A stretch of DNA of 27,360 nt. It comes from an uncultured Clostridium sp. Its GTDB lineage: Bacteria; Bacillota; Clostridia; TANB77; CAG-508. Under the pieces are notes generated by a model. That model was not told the DNA's origin. It searched no databases and was given only the letters and a program-made list of their open reading frames with translations. Where the stretch lies: positions 1 through 27,360 of the forward strand of contig USCV01000017.1 of the NCBI GenBank assembly GCA_900553225.1, given 5' to 3'. Positions within the stretch are counted from its first letter, which is position 1. The number at the start of each line of letters is the position of its first letter. Made by a program: the position numbers and the translations under genes. This document shows positions 9,407 to 17,870 of this stretch, piece by piece.

Positions 9407-10313
9407 TTAAATAATTGCATTTACAAAGTCTGCACTTTTAAATTCTTCCATATCATCTATTTGTTCCCCTATTCCTATATATTTTATAGGAATATTATTT
9501 TCAGAAACTATTCCAATTACAGCTCCACCTTTTGCTGTTCCATCTAGCTTTGTCAAAACCAAACCATTAATGTCAACTGCTTCCTTAAATGCTTTAACTT
9601 GCATAATTGCATTTTGACCTGTTGTTGCATCTAAAACCATTAAAACCTCTTTTGAAGAGTTCGGAAGTTCCTTATCTATTACTTTTTTTATTTTTATCAA
9701 TTCATCCATCAAATATTTCTTATTATGTAATCTTCCTGCAGTATCACAAATCAAAACATCTGCATTTTCCTGCTTTGTTTGTTTTATTGCATCAAATACA
9801 ACTGAAGCTGGATCTGCACCTTCTTGTTTTTTTACTATAATGCATCCTGCTCTATCTGCCCAAATTTCTAACTGTTCAACTGCTGCTGCACGGAATGTAT
9901 CTGCTGCTGCAATAACTACCTTTTTTCCTTGTTTTTTTAATACATTTGCAATTTTTCCAATCGATGTTGTCTTTCCGGACACCATTTACACCCACAACTA
10001 GAATTACAGAAGGCTTTGTATCTAAATGCATTATACAATCTGGCTCATCTAAAATTTTCTTTATTTCTTCTTTCAAAGCTTCTTTTACTTTTTCTTCTTC
10101 TTCAATTTTTTCTAATTTAATTCTTTTTCTTAAAGCTTCAATAATTCTTATAGAAGTTTCTACTCCAACATCTGACATGATAAGTGCCTCTTCAAGCTCT
10201 TCTAATAATTCTTCATCTACTTTTCTAAAATTACTAAATACATTATTTATCTTTTCGTTAAAAGATTCCTTTGTCTTACTAAGACCCTCTTTTAATTTAC
10301 TAAAAAATCCCAT
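9407..10313 (-). CDS. ftsY: Signal recognition particle receptor FtsY, needs +1 shift in the P-loop
   Basis: FtsY is the SRP receptor GTPase that docks ribosome-SRP complexes at the membrane; it is essential in most bacteria. The N domain begins MGFFSKLKEGLSKTKESF. The G domain follows with VVGVNGV-G-KTTSIGKIA (P-loop), AADTFRAAAVEQL, DTAGRLHNKKYLMDEL, LTKLDGTAKGGA and IKYIGIGEQIDDMEEF. The two pieces (112 and 189 codons) join at CGG 9977-9975 inside the P-loop, giving a normal 301 aa. The shift supplies the invariant Gly before KTT; reading CGG as Arg without a shift would destroy the GTP site and truncate the protein. It is the first gene of the run ftsY-UPF0182-pgsA-ligA. Confidence 0.95.
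9975..9977 (-). other. CGG +1 recoding site in the ftsY P-loop (GTC CGG A)
   Basis: Codon 113 is CGG. Skipping the C gives GVNGV-G-KTTS. This is the strongest evidence on residue identity, because that glycine is invariant in SRP-family GTPases. Confidence 0.92.
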
Positions 10314-10345
10314 ACTTTTCCTCCATAAACTTTTTTAACGCTTTT

Positions 10346-10354
10346 AGTATAGCA
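10346..10354 (-). promoter_or_regulatory. Extended -10 promoter before ftsY
   Basis: On the minus strand TGCTATACT gives an extended -10 (TGn) with TATACT about 30 nt upstream of the ftsY start. No convincing -35 box was seen. Confidence 0.45.
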
Positions 10355-10406
10355 TACTTTTTTTAAAATGTGTAGCTTGTTTAAAATTTTTTATAAATAT
10401 CAAATA

Positions 10407-10417
10407 GACCTGTCCCC
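10407..10417. repeat. GGGGACAGGTC-like motif, possible REP remnant
   Basis: The minus strand of this intergenic stretch carries GGGGACAGGTC. Similar short GC-richer motifs are found around REP/transposase-type elements in Firmicutes. Here it is a single copy with no hairpin partner, so this is a weak note. The rest of 10314-10609 holds A/G-rich sequence with ribosome-binding-site-like motifs but no ORF, plus the hairpin listed separately. Confidence 0.2.
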
Positions 10418-10519
10418 ATTGACACTATTGTAATTTTGTTATAATTATTTTAAAGGAGGAAAAAAAGGAGATAAAAATAAGTGATAATTAATTATATTTT
10501 TATTTATAATTTAATATAG

Positions 10520-10564
10520 AAATAGTGAGTGGACAATAAATCAATTATTATCCACCCACTATTT
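10520..10564 (-). terminator. Terminator-like hairpin after the nudix gene
   Basis: A 20-bp inverted repeat (AAATAGTG ... CACTATTT at the ends) has imperfect pairs that become G-U wobbles in minus-strand RNA. It therefore fits a structure in the transcript of the minus-strand nudix gene, about 45 nt after its end. Confidence 0.6.
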
Positions 10565-10609
10565 AGTTTCTTGACCGTCATATATAATAAATCTGCTCAC
10601 TTTGTCAGT

Positions 10610-11104
10610 TTATTCAAAGTTCTCCAATTCGATAAATGACACACCATCTTTTACTGCAATACCGCCATATAACTTTTCATTAAATCTTCCTTTATCTATG
10701 TAATGCCTAATCATATATTTTGCTGTATGTGGCATATCTAATTTTAATATCTCATCAAATTTAAACAATTTTAAATTTCCCTCATTACTTTTTATTACTT
10801 TATTTTTATTTACTAATTTAGCAAAAAAATAATAATTTTGCCTTATTTCATCTTTTTTATGTCGTAGTGTCACATATCTCAATTTTAAATCTACTATATC
10901 ATCTACTGATAAATTTGTTTCTTCATTTAGTTCCCTTAATATACATGCTCTTGCGTTATTAAGTTCCTCATTTTAGAAGTGTCCTCCCGCAGTTCCTATA
11001 TATGAATCTTTTATTGCTTTTGATCCTATTCTATATAGTAATAGCAAATTATTGTTATTATCGCTTAAATATATTGATGTCATATTTCTTAATTTACCAT
11101 CCAT
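10610..11104 (-). pseudogene. Nudix hydrolase interrupted by an in-frame TAA
   Basis: The frame from ATG 11104, behind AGGAGA, reads YIGTAGGHF-stop-NEELNNARACILRELNEETNL. This is a Nudix box (GX5EX7REUXEE) of normal spacing in which the codon at 10975-10973 is TAA. Related proteins as I recall carry Glu there (GGHFEPDELND), so a single GAA to TAA change explains it. The frame is otherwise open to 10610, ending with family-like motifs (YVTLRHKKDEIRQNYYFFA, SNEGNLKLFKFDEIL, YGGIAVKDGVSF), for 164 codons in all. There is no in-frame CGG, so this break differs from those in the nine recoded genes. It could be a recent nonsense mutation, a sequencing or strain variant, or stop readthrough. Confidence 0.8.
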
Positions 11105-11156
11105 TTATATTCTCCTAATATTGATAATATATTTTTATCAGTTTACAAGTACTTTA

Positions 11157-11232
11157 TGGAGCTACTGGGGAGAATCGAACTCCCGACCCCCAGGTTACGA
11201 ATCTGGTGCTCTACCAACTGAGCTACAATAGC
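11157..11232 (-). tRNA. tRNA-Thr (anticodon CGT), CCA encoded
   Basis: The minus strand forms a cloverleaf of 76 nt. The acceptor GCTATTG pairs with CAGTAGC (one G-U), the D stem is GCTC/GAGC, the anticodon loop TTCGTAA contains CGT (reads ACG), the T stem is GGGAG/CTCCC around TTCGATT, the discriminator is T and CCA is encoded. The anticodon stem CCAGA/CCTGG has an A-C mismatch at its loop-closing pair. Confidence 0.92.
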
Positions 11233-11280
11233 ATTTTTGTAATTTTTATTTATTATTATCAAGATATATTTAATTTATTC

Positions 11281-11319
11281 TCTGGAATGATTAAATACAA
11301 ATTACTTAATCATTCCAGA
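11281..11319 (-). terminator. Hairpin after the SH3/cadherin-like gene
   Basis: A perfect 14-bp inverted repeat (TCTGGAATGATTAA ... TTAATCATTCCAGA) lies 28 nt after the stop of the minus-strand surface-protein gene and before tRNA-Thr(CGT). It lacks a strong T-run. Confidence 0.6.
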
Positions 11320-11346
11320 AATATTAAAATTATTATTTAATAAATA

Positions 11347-12891
11347 CTATTTTGAATGTTTTCCCTTTCTTCTAGCTTTTTTATCTTCATCTGAAAAATC
11401 CACTTCTTTTTCTACATCATATAGCTTGGTACTTTTTATCTCATCTGAAGAATTCTCCTCTACTATTTTTTCTTCACTTTCTTTTATCTCTTGCTTTGTA
11501 TTATCATCTTGGCTTTTAATTCCATATAGATCATCTGAAATATCATCACTATAATTAAATCCTATATCTGCATCTTCGTTATCAGATTTTTTTCTTCTTT
11601 TAACAATCATAAATATAATAATTAAAATCGCAAATATAAGCATTCCTATTCCAGTAAAGAGCAATATATTTCCTTTTTGTGTTTTTTTATTTGTTCCAGT
11701 TATTGAAGTATTTTCTAATTTATTAACCAAAATCTGATATGTTACATTTTCTTTATCATCCTTTGATTTAACTATTACAGTAATTACATTTTCGCCTATA
11801 ACCAAATTATCATTTCCAATAATCTCAATAATAGCATCTTCCTGGTTTGCTACTGCTTTAACATCAAGGTTAGTTAAATTAGAAGTTCCATTTAAAGTAG
11901 CAGTATATTTGTAAATATCTGGGTTAAATGTTTCATTTAAATTTATACCATTTATTTCTAATTTTTGCAACTTTAATGCTGTCTTTTTCTGTTTTGTAAC
12001 GATAATTGTATATGTTCTTGCAGTTCCATCTTCCGCTGTAACTACTATTTTTACTGTATTATCTCCTTCTTGTAAATTTTCGTTTCCAGAAATAGAAACT
12101 TTTGCCTTTTCATCTTCTGCTTCTGCATTTATTTTTAAAGAAGTTACATCTTGTTCTACAGTTAGAGTATAATTGGTTGTGTCTTTGTTAAACTCTGGAT
12201 CTAGTCCGGCTGGTTCAACTGCCAAACTTTTAAGAGCTTTATTGGTTGATTTTTCTTCTTTTGGTTTCGTTGTTGTTAAATAATTTGAATTAATATACGC
12301 CGTTTTTCCATTAAATGTTACTTTACTCCATCCATTACTTCCCACTCCAATTCTTGTAACTGAGTCTCCTTTTTTTAGTGAGCCAACTGAAGAACTTGAA
12401 GTACTATAACTGCTTCTTACATTTACATCTCCAGTTGCATATACTGTTTGATTTGTTTTTGTAAAACTTGGTTCTTTAGATTCCTCTGTAGTAGATTTTG
12501 TTGTATTGCTATTATTTTTTTCTGATACTTTAACAGTCACAGAACTTGATATGTTTTTTGATGAACCATTTGCATCTGTTATATCTCCAGATAGAGATAC
12601 TGTATAAGTACCTGGATTAGATGTATTTAATTTATACGATTTACTAGTTGATTTATTTGTAACATCCATATCAACACCAACTATTGAATCTGAAATTCCT
12701 GAACCAGCTACTTTTAAATTCCATGTTGCAGCACTAATAGATACATTTATACTTACATTGTCTCCTGCCTTAACATTTGTACTACTTGCAGAAATACCTG
12801 CAGTTGCGGCATTACTAGTCGATTTATTTAAAAGTAATAAAACTCCTGCAAAAAATATTATCATAATTATTTTATAACGTATTTTTTTCAT
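11347..12891 (-). CDS. Secreted membrane-anchored protein with SH3 and cadherin-like domains
   Basis: A 514-aa protein with an N-terminal signal peptide (KKIRYKIIMIIFFAGVLLLL ending near SNA-AT) and an Ig-like beta domain at residues 30-125. An SH3b domain (about 148-208: VYATGDVNVRSSYSTSSSSV ... GWSKVTFNGKTAYINSNYL) is followed by two cadherin-like beta-sandwich repeats (about 215-300 and 305-390: LKSLAVEPAGLDPEFNKDTT, YTLTVEQDVTSL, LQKLEINGINLNETFNPDIY). One membrane helix (about 410-432) precedes a charged cytoplasmic tail. It is therefore anchored with its domains outside the cell. It starts 19 nt downstream of the glucosaminidase gene behind GGAGG, so the two are probably co-transcribed and work at the cell wall. 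The ligand is unknown. Confidence 0.85.
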   Translation of the reverse strand: MKKIRYKIIMIIFFAGVLLLLNKSTSNAATAGISASSTNVKAGDNVSINVSISAATWNLKVAGSGISDSIVGVDMDVTNKSTSKSYKLNTSNPGTYTVSLSGDITDANGSSKNISSSVTVKVSEKNNSNTTKSTTEESKEPSFTKTNQTVYATGDVNVRSSYSTSSSSVGSLKKGDSVTRIGVGSNGWSKVTFNGKTAYINSNYLTTTKPKEEKSTNKALKSLAVEPAGLDPEFNKDTTNYTLTVEQDVTSLKINAEAEDEKAKVSISGNENLQEGDNTVKIVVTAEDGTARTYTIIVTKQKKTALKLQKLEINGINLNETFNPDIYKYTATLNGTSNLTNLDVKAVANQEDAIIEIIGNDNLVIGENVITVIVKSKDDKENVTYQILVNKLENTSITGTNKKTQKGNILLFTGIGMLIFAILIIIFMIVKRRKKSDNEDADIGFNYSDDISDDLYGIKSQDDNTKQEIKESEEKIVEENSSDEIKSTKLYDVEKEVDFSDEDKKARRKGKHSK

Positions 12892-12910
12892 TTTTTTCCT
12901 CCGTTTTTTA

Positions 12911-14830
12911 TTAATGTTGTTTTAAATACACAATAATTGCATATAAATCACTTGAATTTACTTTGCCATCTTTATTAACATCATAAATTTTATTGTATTG
13001 ATCTGGTGTCTCTTTTAGAAATTTTATTACATAATACAGATCAGTTGAGTTAACATTTCCGTTTCCATCTACATCACACTCATTTGACTTTTCATCACTT
13101 TTATTGTCTACAATCTCTATAAAACTTCCTTGACTATTTCCTCTTGCTATATATCCTTCTACACCACTATTTGTAACTATTTTATCCCATATAAGTCCAT
13201 TTGCATTTGATACATTTTGTTCTATTCTATTTGCTGTATCGCCGTAATTTAGTAGTGTTAGAACATTTGCATCTGTTCCTGGATTTTCCCTTACATATAA
13301 TCCAGCACTTGTTATTACTTTTATTGTTTCATTGTTTCCAGTATTATTAGAATCTCCTCCTATATCATCCAAGAAACAACTTGCTAAATATCCTTGTCTT
13401 CCATCTGCTAGTTTTACTCTATTCCAATCATATCCATCTAATCCATCATATTGTCCTTTTTCTATTCTTGTTACTATTTGTCCTTTTGTAAGTGTGGTAA
13501 TAATAGATGTATTATTTGTTCCAGGACCATTTCTTAAATTAACAGATGTATTGGCAACAACGTTTTCATTGCAATTTGTAATATCTTCAATTTGTTCAAT
13601 ATATTTACTCGCAACATATCCCTTTCTTCCATCTGATAATACTACTTTGTCCCAGTAATATCCATTTTCTTCTACATTAGCCTTCTCTATTCTTAATAAA
13701 GTTGTATTTGTTCCTAATGTAACTATAATATTAGAATCTGTACTTTTATATTCACGAATGTTAACTTCGGTTCCTGTTACTTTAACGTTTTGTGTAACAA
13801 TTCCTTGTGTTCCAGGTACTGGACATTTATCTTGTGGCATATTCTCATAAACTGGAATTACAAAACTTATACTGTTGTTGAAAACTCCTATATTTCTGTA
13901 TATATTTTTTACATTCATTGATTCTGTATATGCTGCTGATAAATTTTGCATATACTGATGATAATATAAACTTCCATCACTATCATCTATATCAAATTTT
14001 TGAAGATAAAGTGTATTTTGTCCTTTACCAATATATTGTGACTTTAAAAAATCTATTCCACCTATAATTGATTTTGCTAATGTGTTCCATCCTTTATTTT
14101 TTGCATATTGTGTTGCATTTGCAATAATTTGAGAAGAGGAATTTCCTGTAGCGCCAACATTAAATACATTATAGTATCCTTGGTTTCCTCTACTCATTGT
14201 TGAACCATTTCTTCCTTGTTCTTGAAGTAATCTTGAAACTACTTGATATGGGTTTATGTTTACATTTTGACATGCTTGTAACATTGCTTCTGCATTTTCT
14301 TGTCCTGCTAAAAATGTTCCATTTGTCATTTTCATAATTCCGTTTGTATTATGTATAGATGAATTGAATACTGATTCTTCAAATTGAAAAATATCATCAT
14401 CATTTAAAAAATTTCTTGGGTCCATGTAATATGATACCGCCGCTTCTGATGCACATCTCCATGTTCCATTATCATATTTCTTATCATTACATGTAGAGCA
14501 AATCCAATCTCCTGTTTTGTTAGATGGTACTAGATTTCTTCCATGCCAAGCTAATGTTTCATTTTTTATTACTTGGTTCCAATCTAGTCCTGTATACAAA
14601 ATTACAAAATTCCAATTTGGATGAGCTTGTCTTAATTTATTAATTAATTCTGTATATCTTGGATAATTGTTTAATCTTGCAGATATATTTTGTCTTTCCT
14701 GCCCTGCAAAAACATATTTTGTACTTAAACTACCTAAAATTAAATATATTATTAAAGTAAAAACAATAATAAATACTATCATTTTTCTTGATTTTTCTAG
14801 CCCTTTCATAAAAACATTTTTATTAAACAT
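12911..14830 (-). CDS. Cell-wall glucosaminidase with SH3 repeats and a C-terminal dockerin
   Basis: A 639-aa protein with an N-terminal signal/anchor helix (KMIVFIIVFTLIIYLILGSL). The catalytic part (about 160-300) has family features of endo-beta-N-acetylglucosaminidase/LytD-type autolysins: NPYQVVSRLLQEQGRNG with its catalytic-type Glu, YYNVFNVGATGN and the later YMQNLSAAYTES. Three SH3b repeats follow (GTEVNIREYKSTDSNI, NTSVNLRNGPGTNNTS, SAGLYVRENPGTDANV). The last 55 residues are two Ca-binding repeats (CDVDGNGNVNSTDLYYVIKFL and YDVNKDGKVNSSDLYAIIVYL), matching a type I dockerin. It should cut peptidoglycan glycan strands outside the cell; the dockerin implies docking to a cohesin-bearing partner not seen here. 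Confidence 0.87.
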   Translation of the reverse strand: MFNKNVFMKGLEKSRKMIVFIIVFTLIIYLILGSLSTKYVFAGQERQNISARLNNYPRYTELINKLRQAHPNWNFVILYTGLDWNQVIKNETLAWHGRNLVPSNKTGDWICSTCNDKKYDNGTWRCASEAAVSYYMDPRNFLNDDDIFQFEESVFNSSIHNTNGIMKMTNGTFLAGQENAEAMLQACQNVNINPYQVVSRLLQEQGRNGSTMSRGNQGYYNVFNVGATGNSSSQIIANATQYAKNKGWNTLAKSIIGGIDFLKSQYIGKGQNTLYLQKFDIDDSDGSLYYHQYMQNLSAAYTESMNVKNIYRNIGVFNNSISFVIPVYENMPQDKCPVPGTQGIVTQNVKVTGTEVNIREYKSTDSNIIVTLGTNTTLLRIEKANVEENGYYWDKVVLSDGRKGYVASKYIEQIEDITNCNENVVANTSVNLRNGPGTNNTSIITTLTKGQIVTRIEKGQYDGLDGYDWNRVKLADGRQGYLASCFLDDIGGDSNNTGNNETIKVITSAGLYVRENPGTDANVLTLLNYGDTANRIEQNVSNANGLIWDKIVTNSGVEGYIARGNSQGSFIEIVDNKSDEKSNECDVDGNGNVNSTDLYYVIKFLKETPDQYNKIYDVNKDGKVNSSDLYAIIVYLKQH

Positions 14831-14867
14831 TTTTATCCTCCTCTTTTGCTATTATTTTTACGATACA

Positions 14868-14896
14868 AGTATATCATTCTTGTTTTTTTTCGTCAA
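14868..14896 (-). promoter_or_regulatory. SigA-type promoter of the glucosaminidase operon
   Basis: On the minus strand TTGACG (14896-14891), a 17-nt spacer and TATACT (14873-14868) lie about 40 nt before the start codon at 14830. Confidence 0.65.
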
Positions 14897-14907
14897 TTAA
14901 AATCGAA

Positions 14908-14943
14908 AAAAAAGAAACGCTTGAATTCTTACGTTCCTTTTTT
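14908..14943 (-). terminator. Terminator downstream of the Cys-rich small gene
   Basis: The inverted repeat AAAAAAGAAACG ... CGTTCCTTTTTT has one imperfect pair, which is a wobble in one orientation. It is followed by T on the minus strand and sits between the small Cys-rich gene and the next promoter. The rest of 14944-15069 shows nothing recognisable. Confidence 0.6.
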
Positions 14944-15069
14944 ACTATTTAATTATAGTAATATGATGTGCTTTTAATTTTAAGTAATATATCTAATGAA
15001 AATTTGTAATTTTATTTATTGTCTTCTATGAGAAATAAAGTTTTTATGTTTTTATTAGATTAAACATTA

Positions 15070-15243
15070 CTAGCAACCTCTTTGACATCCACATCCGAAG
15101 TTTGTAAAGAGTAGTAAAAATATTATTATAAAAAATAGTATTTCTGTATTGTCTCCGCAACAACCACCAAATATTCCATTTAAAAATCCACCATTATTAT
15201 TGTTGTTACAACCACATCCGCAATTTCTTCCTTCTTCTGGCAT
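15070..15243 (-). CDS. Tiny Cys/Gly-rich membrane protein (57 aa)
   Basis: An ORF from ATG 15243, behind a strong GGAGGG site, to a TAG at 15072-15070. The peptide starts MPEEGRNCGCGCNNNNN, has a middle GGCCGD, a single hydrophobic helix (ILFFIIIFLLLF) and ends NFGCGCQRGC. The nine cysteines, in CxC and CC pairs on both sides of the helix, suggest metal binding or crosslinking. Its layout loosely resembles the small Gly-rich YjcZ-type sporulation peptides, but I cannot assign it. Three CGG triplets occur on its strand, all out of frame (GC GGA, TC GGA), and it reads through normally. Confidence 0.7.
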   Translation of the reverse strand: MPEEGRNCGCGCNNNNNGGFLNGIFGGCCGDNTEILFFIIIFLLLFTNFGCGCQRGC

Positions 15244-15360
15244 ACTTTTCCCTCCTTTTTTATTTTATACGATATAATATGCAAATTTATTTTTTTGTGT
15301 TACAATATATAAAAATGTATGTAAGGAGGAAAGTATAATATAAGTTATACTAAATTTTAT

Positions 15361-17781
15361 ATGAGAAAACCAGAATTATTATCACCTGCAGGTGATTTTG
15401 AATGTTTAAAAGCTGCTGTACAAAATGGAGCAAATAGTGTTTATTTTGGTTCAACTTTATTTAGTGCACGTGCATCTGCTGGTAATTTTGATAATGAACA
15501 ATTAAAAAATGCAATACAATATTGTAAATTAAGAAATGTAAAAACAAATTTAACACTAAATATACTAATTAAAAATGATGAATTTGAAGATGCAGTAAAA
15601 CTTGCTAAATATGCTTATGAATGTGGTATAGACGCAATTATTGTTCAAGATTTAGGTCTTGCTAGATTTTTAATTAAAAATATACCAGACTTGCCAATTC
15701 ATGCAAGCACTCAAATGACTGCTCATAATTTAGATGGGGTTCTTGAATTAGAGAAGATAGGTTTTAAGAGAGTTGTTTTGTCTCGAGAACTTTCTATAGA
15801 TGAAATTGAATACATTTGTAATAATTCAAATGTAGAAATTGAAGTATTTGTACATGGTGCATTGTGTATTTCTTACTCTGGCGAATGCCTTGCCTCTAGT
15901 TTTATTGGTGGACGTTCTGGGAACCGTGGAAGATGTGCTCAAACTTGTAGACTTCCATATACATTAATTAAAAGTAACAATAAAATTGAAACAAAATTAG
16001 ATACTGGCTATTTGCTTAGTACAAAGGATTTATGTTCATTAGAACTTTTGCCAAGGTTAATAAAAGCTGGTGTTACTTGCTTTAAAATTGAAGGTAGAAT
16101 GAAACCTCCAAAATATGTTGCAACTGTAACTAGAATTTACAGAAAATATATAGATATGGTAGAAAGTAATTGTCAGTTTTTAGTTTCAGAAAAGGATAAA
16201 AAAGACTTGCTTCAAGTATTTAACAGAGGCGGATTTTCTTTAGGTCACTTAAAGAGTAGTGGAAATCGTTCTTTAATATATCCTTCTAAACCAAATAATA
16301 TGGGACTATTTTTGGGAACAATTTCTGATTTTAATTTAAACAAAGGTCATATTACTCTAAATTTACAAGAGGAAATAGCTATTGGTGATACAATTAGTAT
16401 AGAATCCGAAAATGGTACATATACAATATCTGAAATTATAAGTAATAAAAAAACATTGTTTTCGGCAAGAGCAAATGAAAAGGTTACTTTGGGAAGAATG
16501 AAGGGGAAATTTAAAAATGGTCTAAAGGTTTTTAAAATGTCTAGTAAAGAACAAGATACTTTCGCTCAAACATCATATCTAAATATAGAAAATAAAAAAA
16601 TACCACTAAAATGTGATATCCAAATACACCTAAATAAGCCTGTGAAAATGCACATTTCTTGTATTAACTTTGAAGACAGTTTTTATAATGATATAAATTT
16701 TGATATTACAACTGATATAATACCTCAAAAGGCTCTAAATACTCCTATTACAGAAGATAGAATAAAAAGTCAGATTATGAAAACAAATAACACTCCTTAT
16801 GAGTTTAAAAATATTGCAATACATCTAGATGATAATTTATATATTCCTCATATTTCTGATATTAATAAACTCAGAAGAGATGCATTGGCAAAACTTGAAA
16901 ATATTATCATTTCAAAATATTGCAAAAAGGAAGTAAATTTAAACAATTTATCTGTTGTTCAAACAAAAAACGATAACTTTACTAATAAATATTCAATATT
17001 ACTAAACAACCTAAACATAGGTGATAATTATTCATTATTACAAAATATAGATAGAGTCTACATTCCTTTAAAGTTTTTTTTAAATTCAAATTATAAGGAA
17101 ATTTTAATAAATATTTCTAAATCATTTGAATTGTATATTTACTTGCCAACCATTATGCGTGATAATTATAAAAAATTGCTAAATTTAAATATAGAAAAAA
17201 TTCTTAATACCTATAAAGTTAAAGGTTTTGTTATATCTAATCTGGGGAATTTAGAAATGTTAAATAAATATATCACTCAATACGACTTTATTGCAAACTA
17301 TACCCTAAATGTGTTTAATGATATAACTACAAATGAATTAATAAACCTAGGAATTAGCACTATAACGTTATCTCCAGAACTAAATGAAAGTGATTTTAAT
17401 AACTTTACAAAAAGTTATCAAACAGAACTTATTGTATATAGTAATATTCCAGTTATGAATATGAATTACTGTCTTCTAGGTAAAAGTAATAAATGCCTAA
17501 AAGAATGTTCTCATCCATGTAGCAGTAATAATAAATTTTATTTATTAGATAGATTAGGATATAAATTTGAAGTTGTTCCTGATAGTATAGATGGTATTCA
17601 AACTATTTATAATAGTAAAATACTTTCGATTAATCCTCCAGAAACTTCACTATGTAATTTTAGATTAGATTTTTTGAATGAAACTGTTTCTCAAATTAAT
17701 GAAATTGTTAAATCGATTAAAAGTGGATGCAAATTAGAAGGTTCTAATTTTACAAATGGTAATTGGCATAGAGAAGTCTAA
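15361..17781 (+). CDS. U32-family peptidase-like protein with DUF3656 region (RlhA/YrrO-like)
   Basis: An 806-aa protein. The N-terminal U32 core reads MRKPELLSPAGDFECLKAAV, GANSVYFG, IPDLPIHASTQMTAHN, ELSIDEI and EVFVHGALCISYSGECLASS, then a cysteine cluster (GRSGNRGRCAQTCRLPY) fitting the iron-sulfur site of the tRNA/rRNA-hydroxylation U32 proteins, then CFKIEGRMK. Clostridial members often have this long form with a DUF3656-like middle and a divergent second TIM-barrel-like half. A late Cys group (CLLGKSNKCLKECSHPC) is also present. Known relatives help to hydroxylate tRNA or 23S rRNA; the substrate here is not known. The AAGGAGG at 15323-15329 is 31 nt from this ATG, unusually far, although the MRKPELLSPAGD start matches the family. 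Confidence 0.85.
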   Translation: MRKPELLSPAGDFECLKAAVQNGANSVYFGSTLFSARASAGNFDNEQLKNAIQYCKLRNVKTNLTLNILIKNDEFEDAVKLAKYAYECGIDAIIVQDLGLARFLIKNIPDLPIHASTQMTAHNLDGVLELEKIGFKRVVLSRELSIDEIEYICNNSNVEIEVFVHGALCISYSGECLASSFIGGRSGNRGRCAQTCRLPYTLIKSNNKIETKLDTGYLLSTKDLCSLELLPRLIKAGVTCFKIEGRMKPPKYVATVTRIYRKYIDMVESNCQFLVSEKDKKDLLQVFNRGGFSLGHLKSSGNRSLIYPSKPNNMGLFLGTISDFNLNKGHITLNLQEEIAIGDTISIESENGTYTISEIISNKKTLFSARANEKVTLGRMKGKFKNGLKVFKMSSKEQDTFAQTSYLNIENKKIPLKCDIQIHLNKPVKMHISCINFEDSFYNDINFDITTDIIPQKALNTPITEDRIKSQIMKTNNTPYEFKNIAIHLDDNLYIPHISDINKLRRDALAKLENIIISKYCKKEVNLNNLSVVQTKNDNFTNKYSILLNNLNIGDNYSLLQNIDRVYIPLKFFLNSNYKEILINISKSFELYIYLPTIMRDNYKKLLNLNIEKILNTYKVKGFVISNLGNLEMLNKYITQYDFIANYTLNVFNDITTNELINLGISTITLSPELNESDFNNFTKSYQTELIVYSNIPVMNMNYCLLGKSNKCLKECSHPCSSNNKFYLLDRLGYKFEVVPDSIDGIQTIYNSKILSINPPETSLCNFRLDFLNETVSQINEIVKSIKSGCKLEGSNFTNGNWHREV

Positions 17782-17797
17782 ATTTAATGTTTATATT

Positions 17798-17839
17798 AAA
17801 ATAGAGATATCAGTATTTCAAAACTGATGTCTCTATTTT
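17798..17839. terminator. Bidirectional terminator between U32 and RNHCP genes
   Basis: A 17-bp stem (AAAATAGAGATATCAGT with ACTGATGTCTCTATTTT, one wobble) with an 8-nt loop lies between convergent genes. A T-run follows on the plus strand. Confidence 0.85.
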
Positions 17840-17870
17840 GTAATTTTTTATTTAATGATAAAACCTAAAA

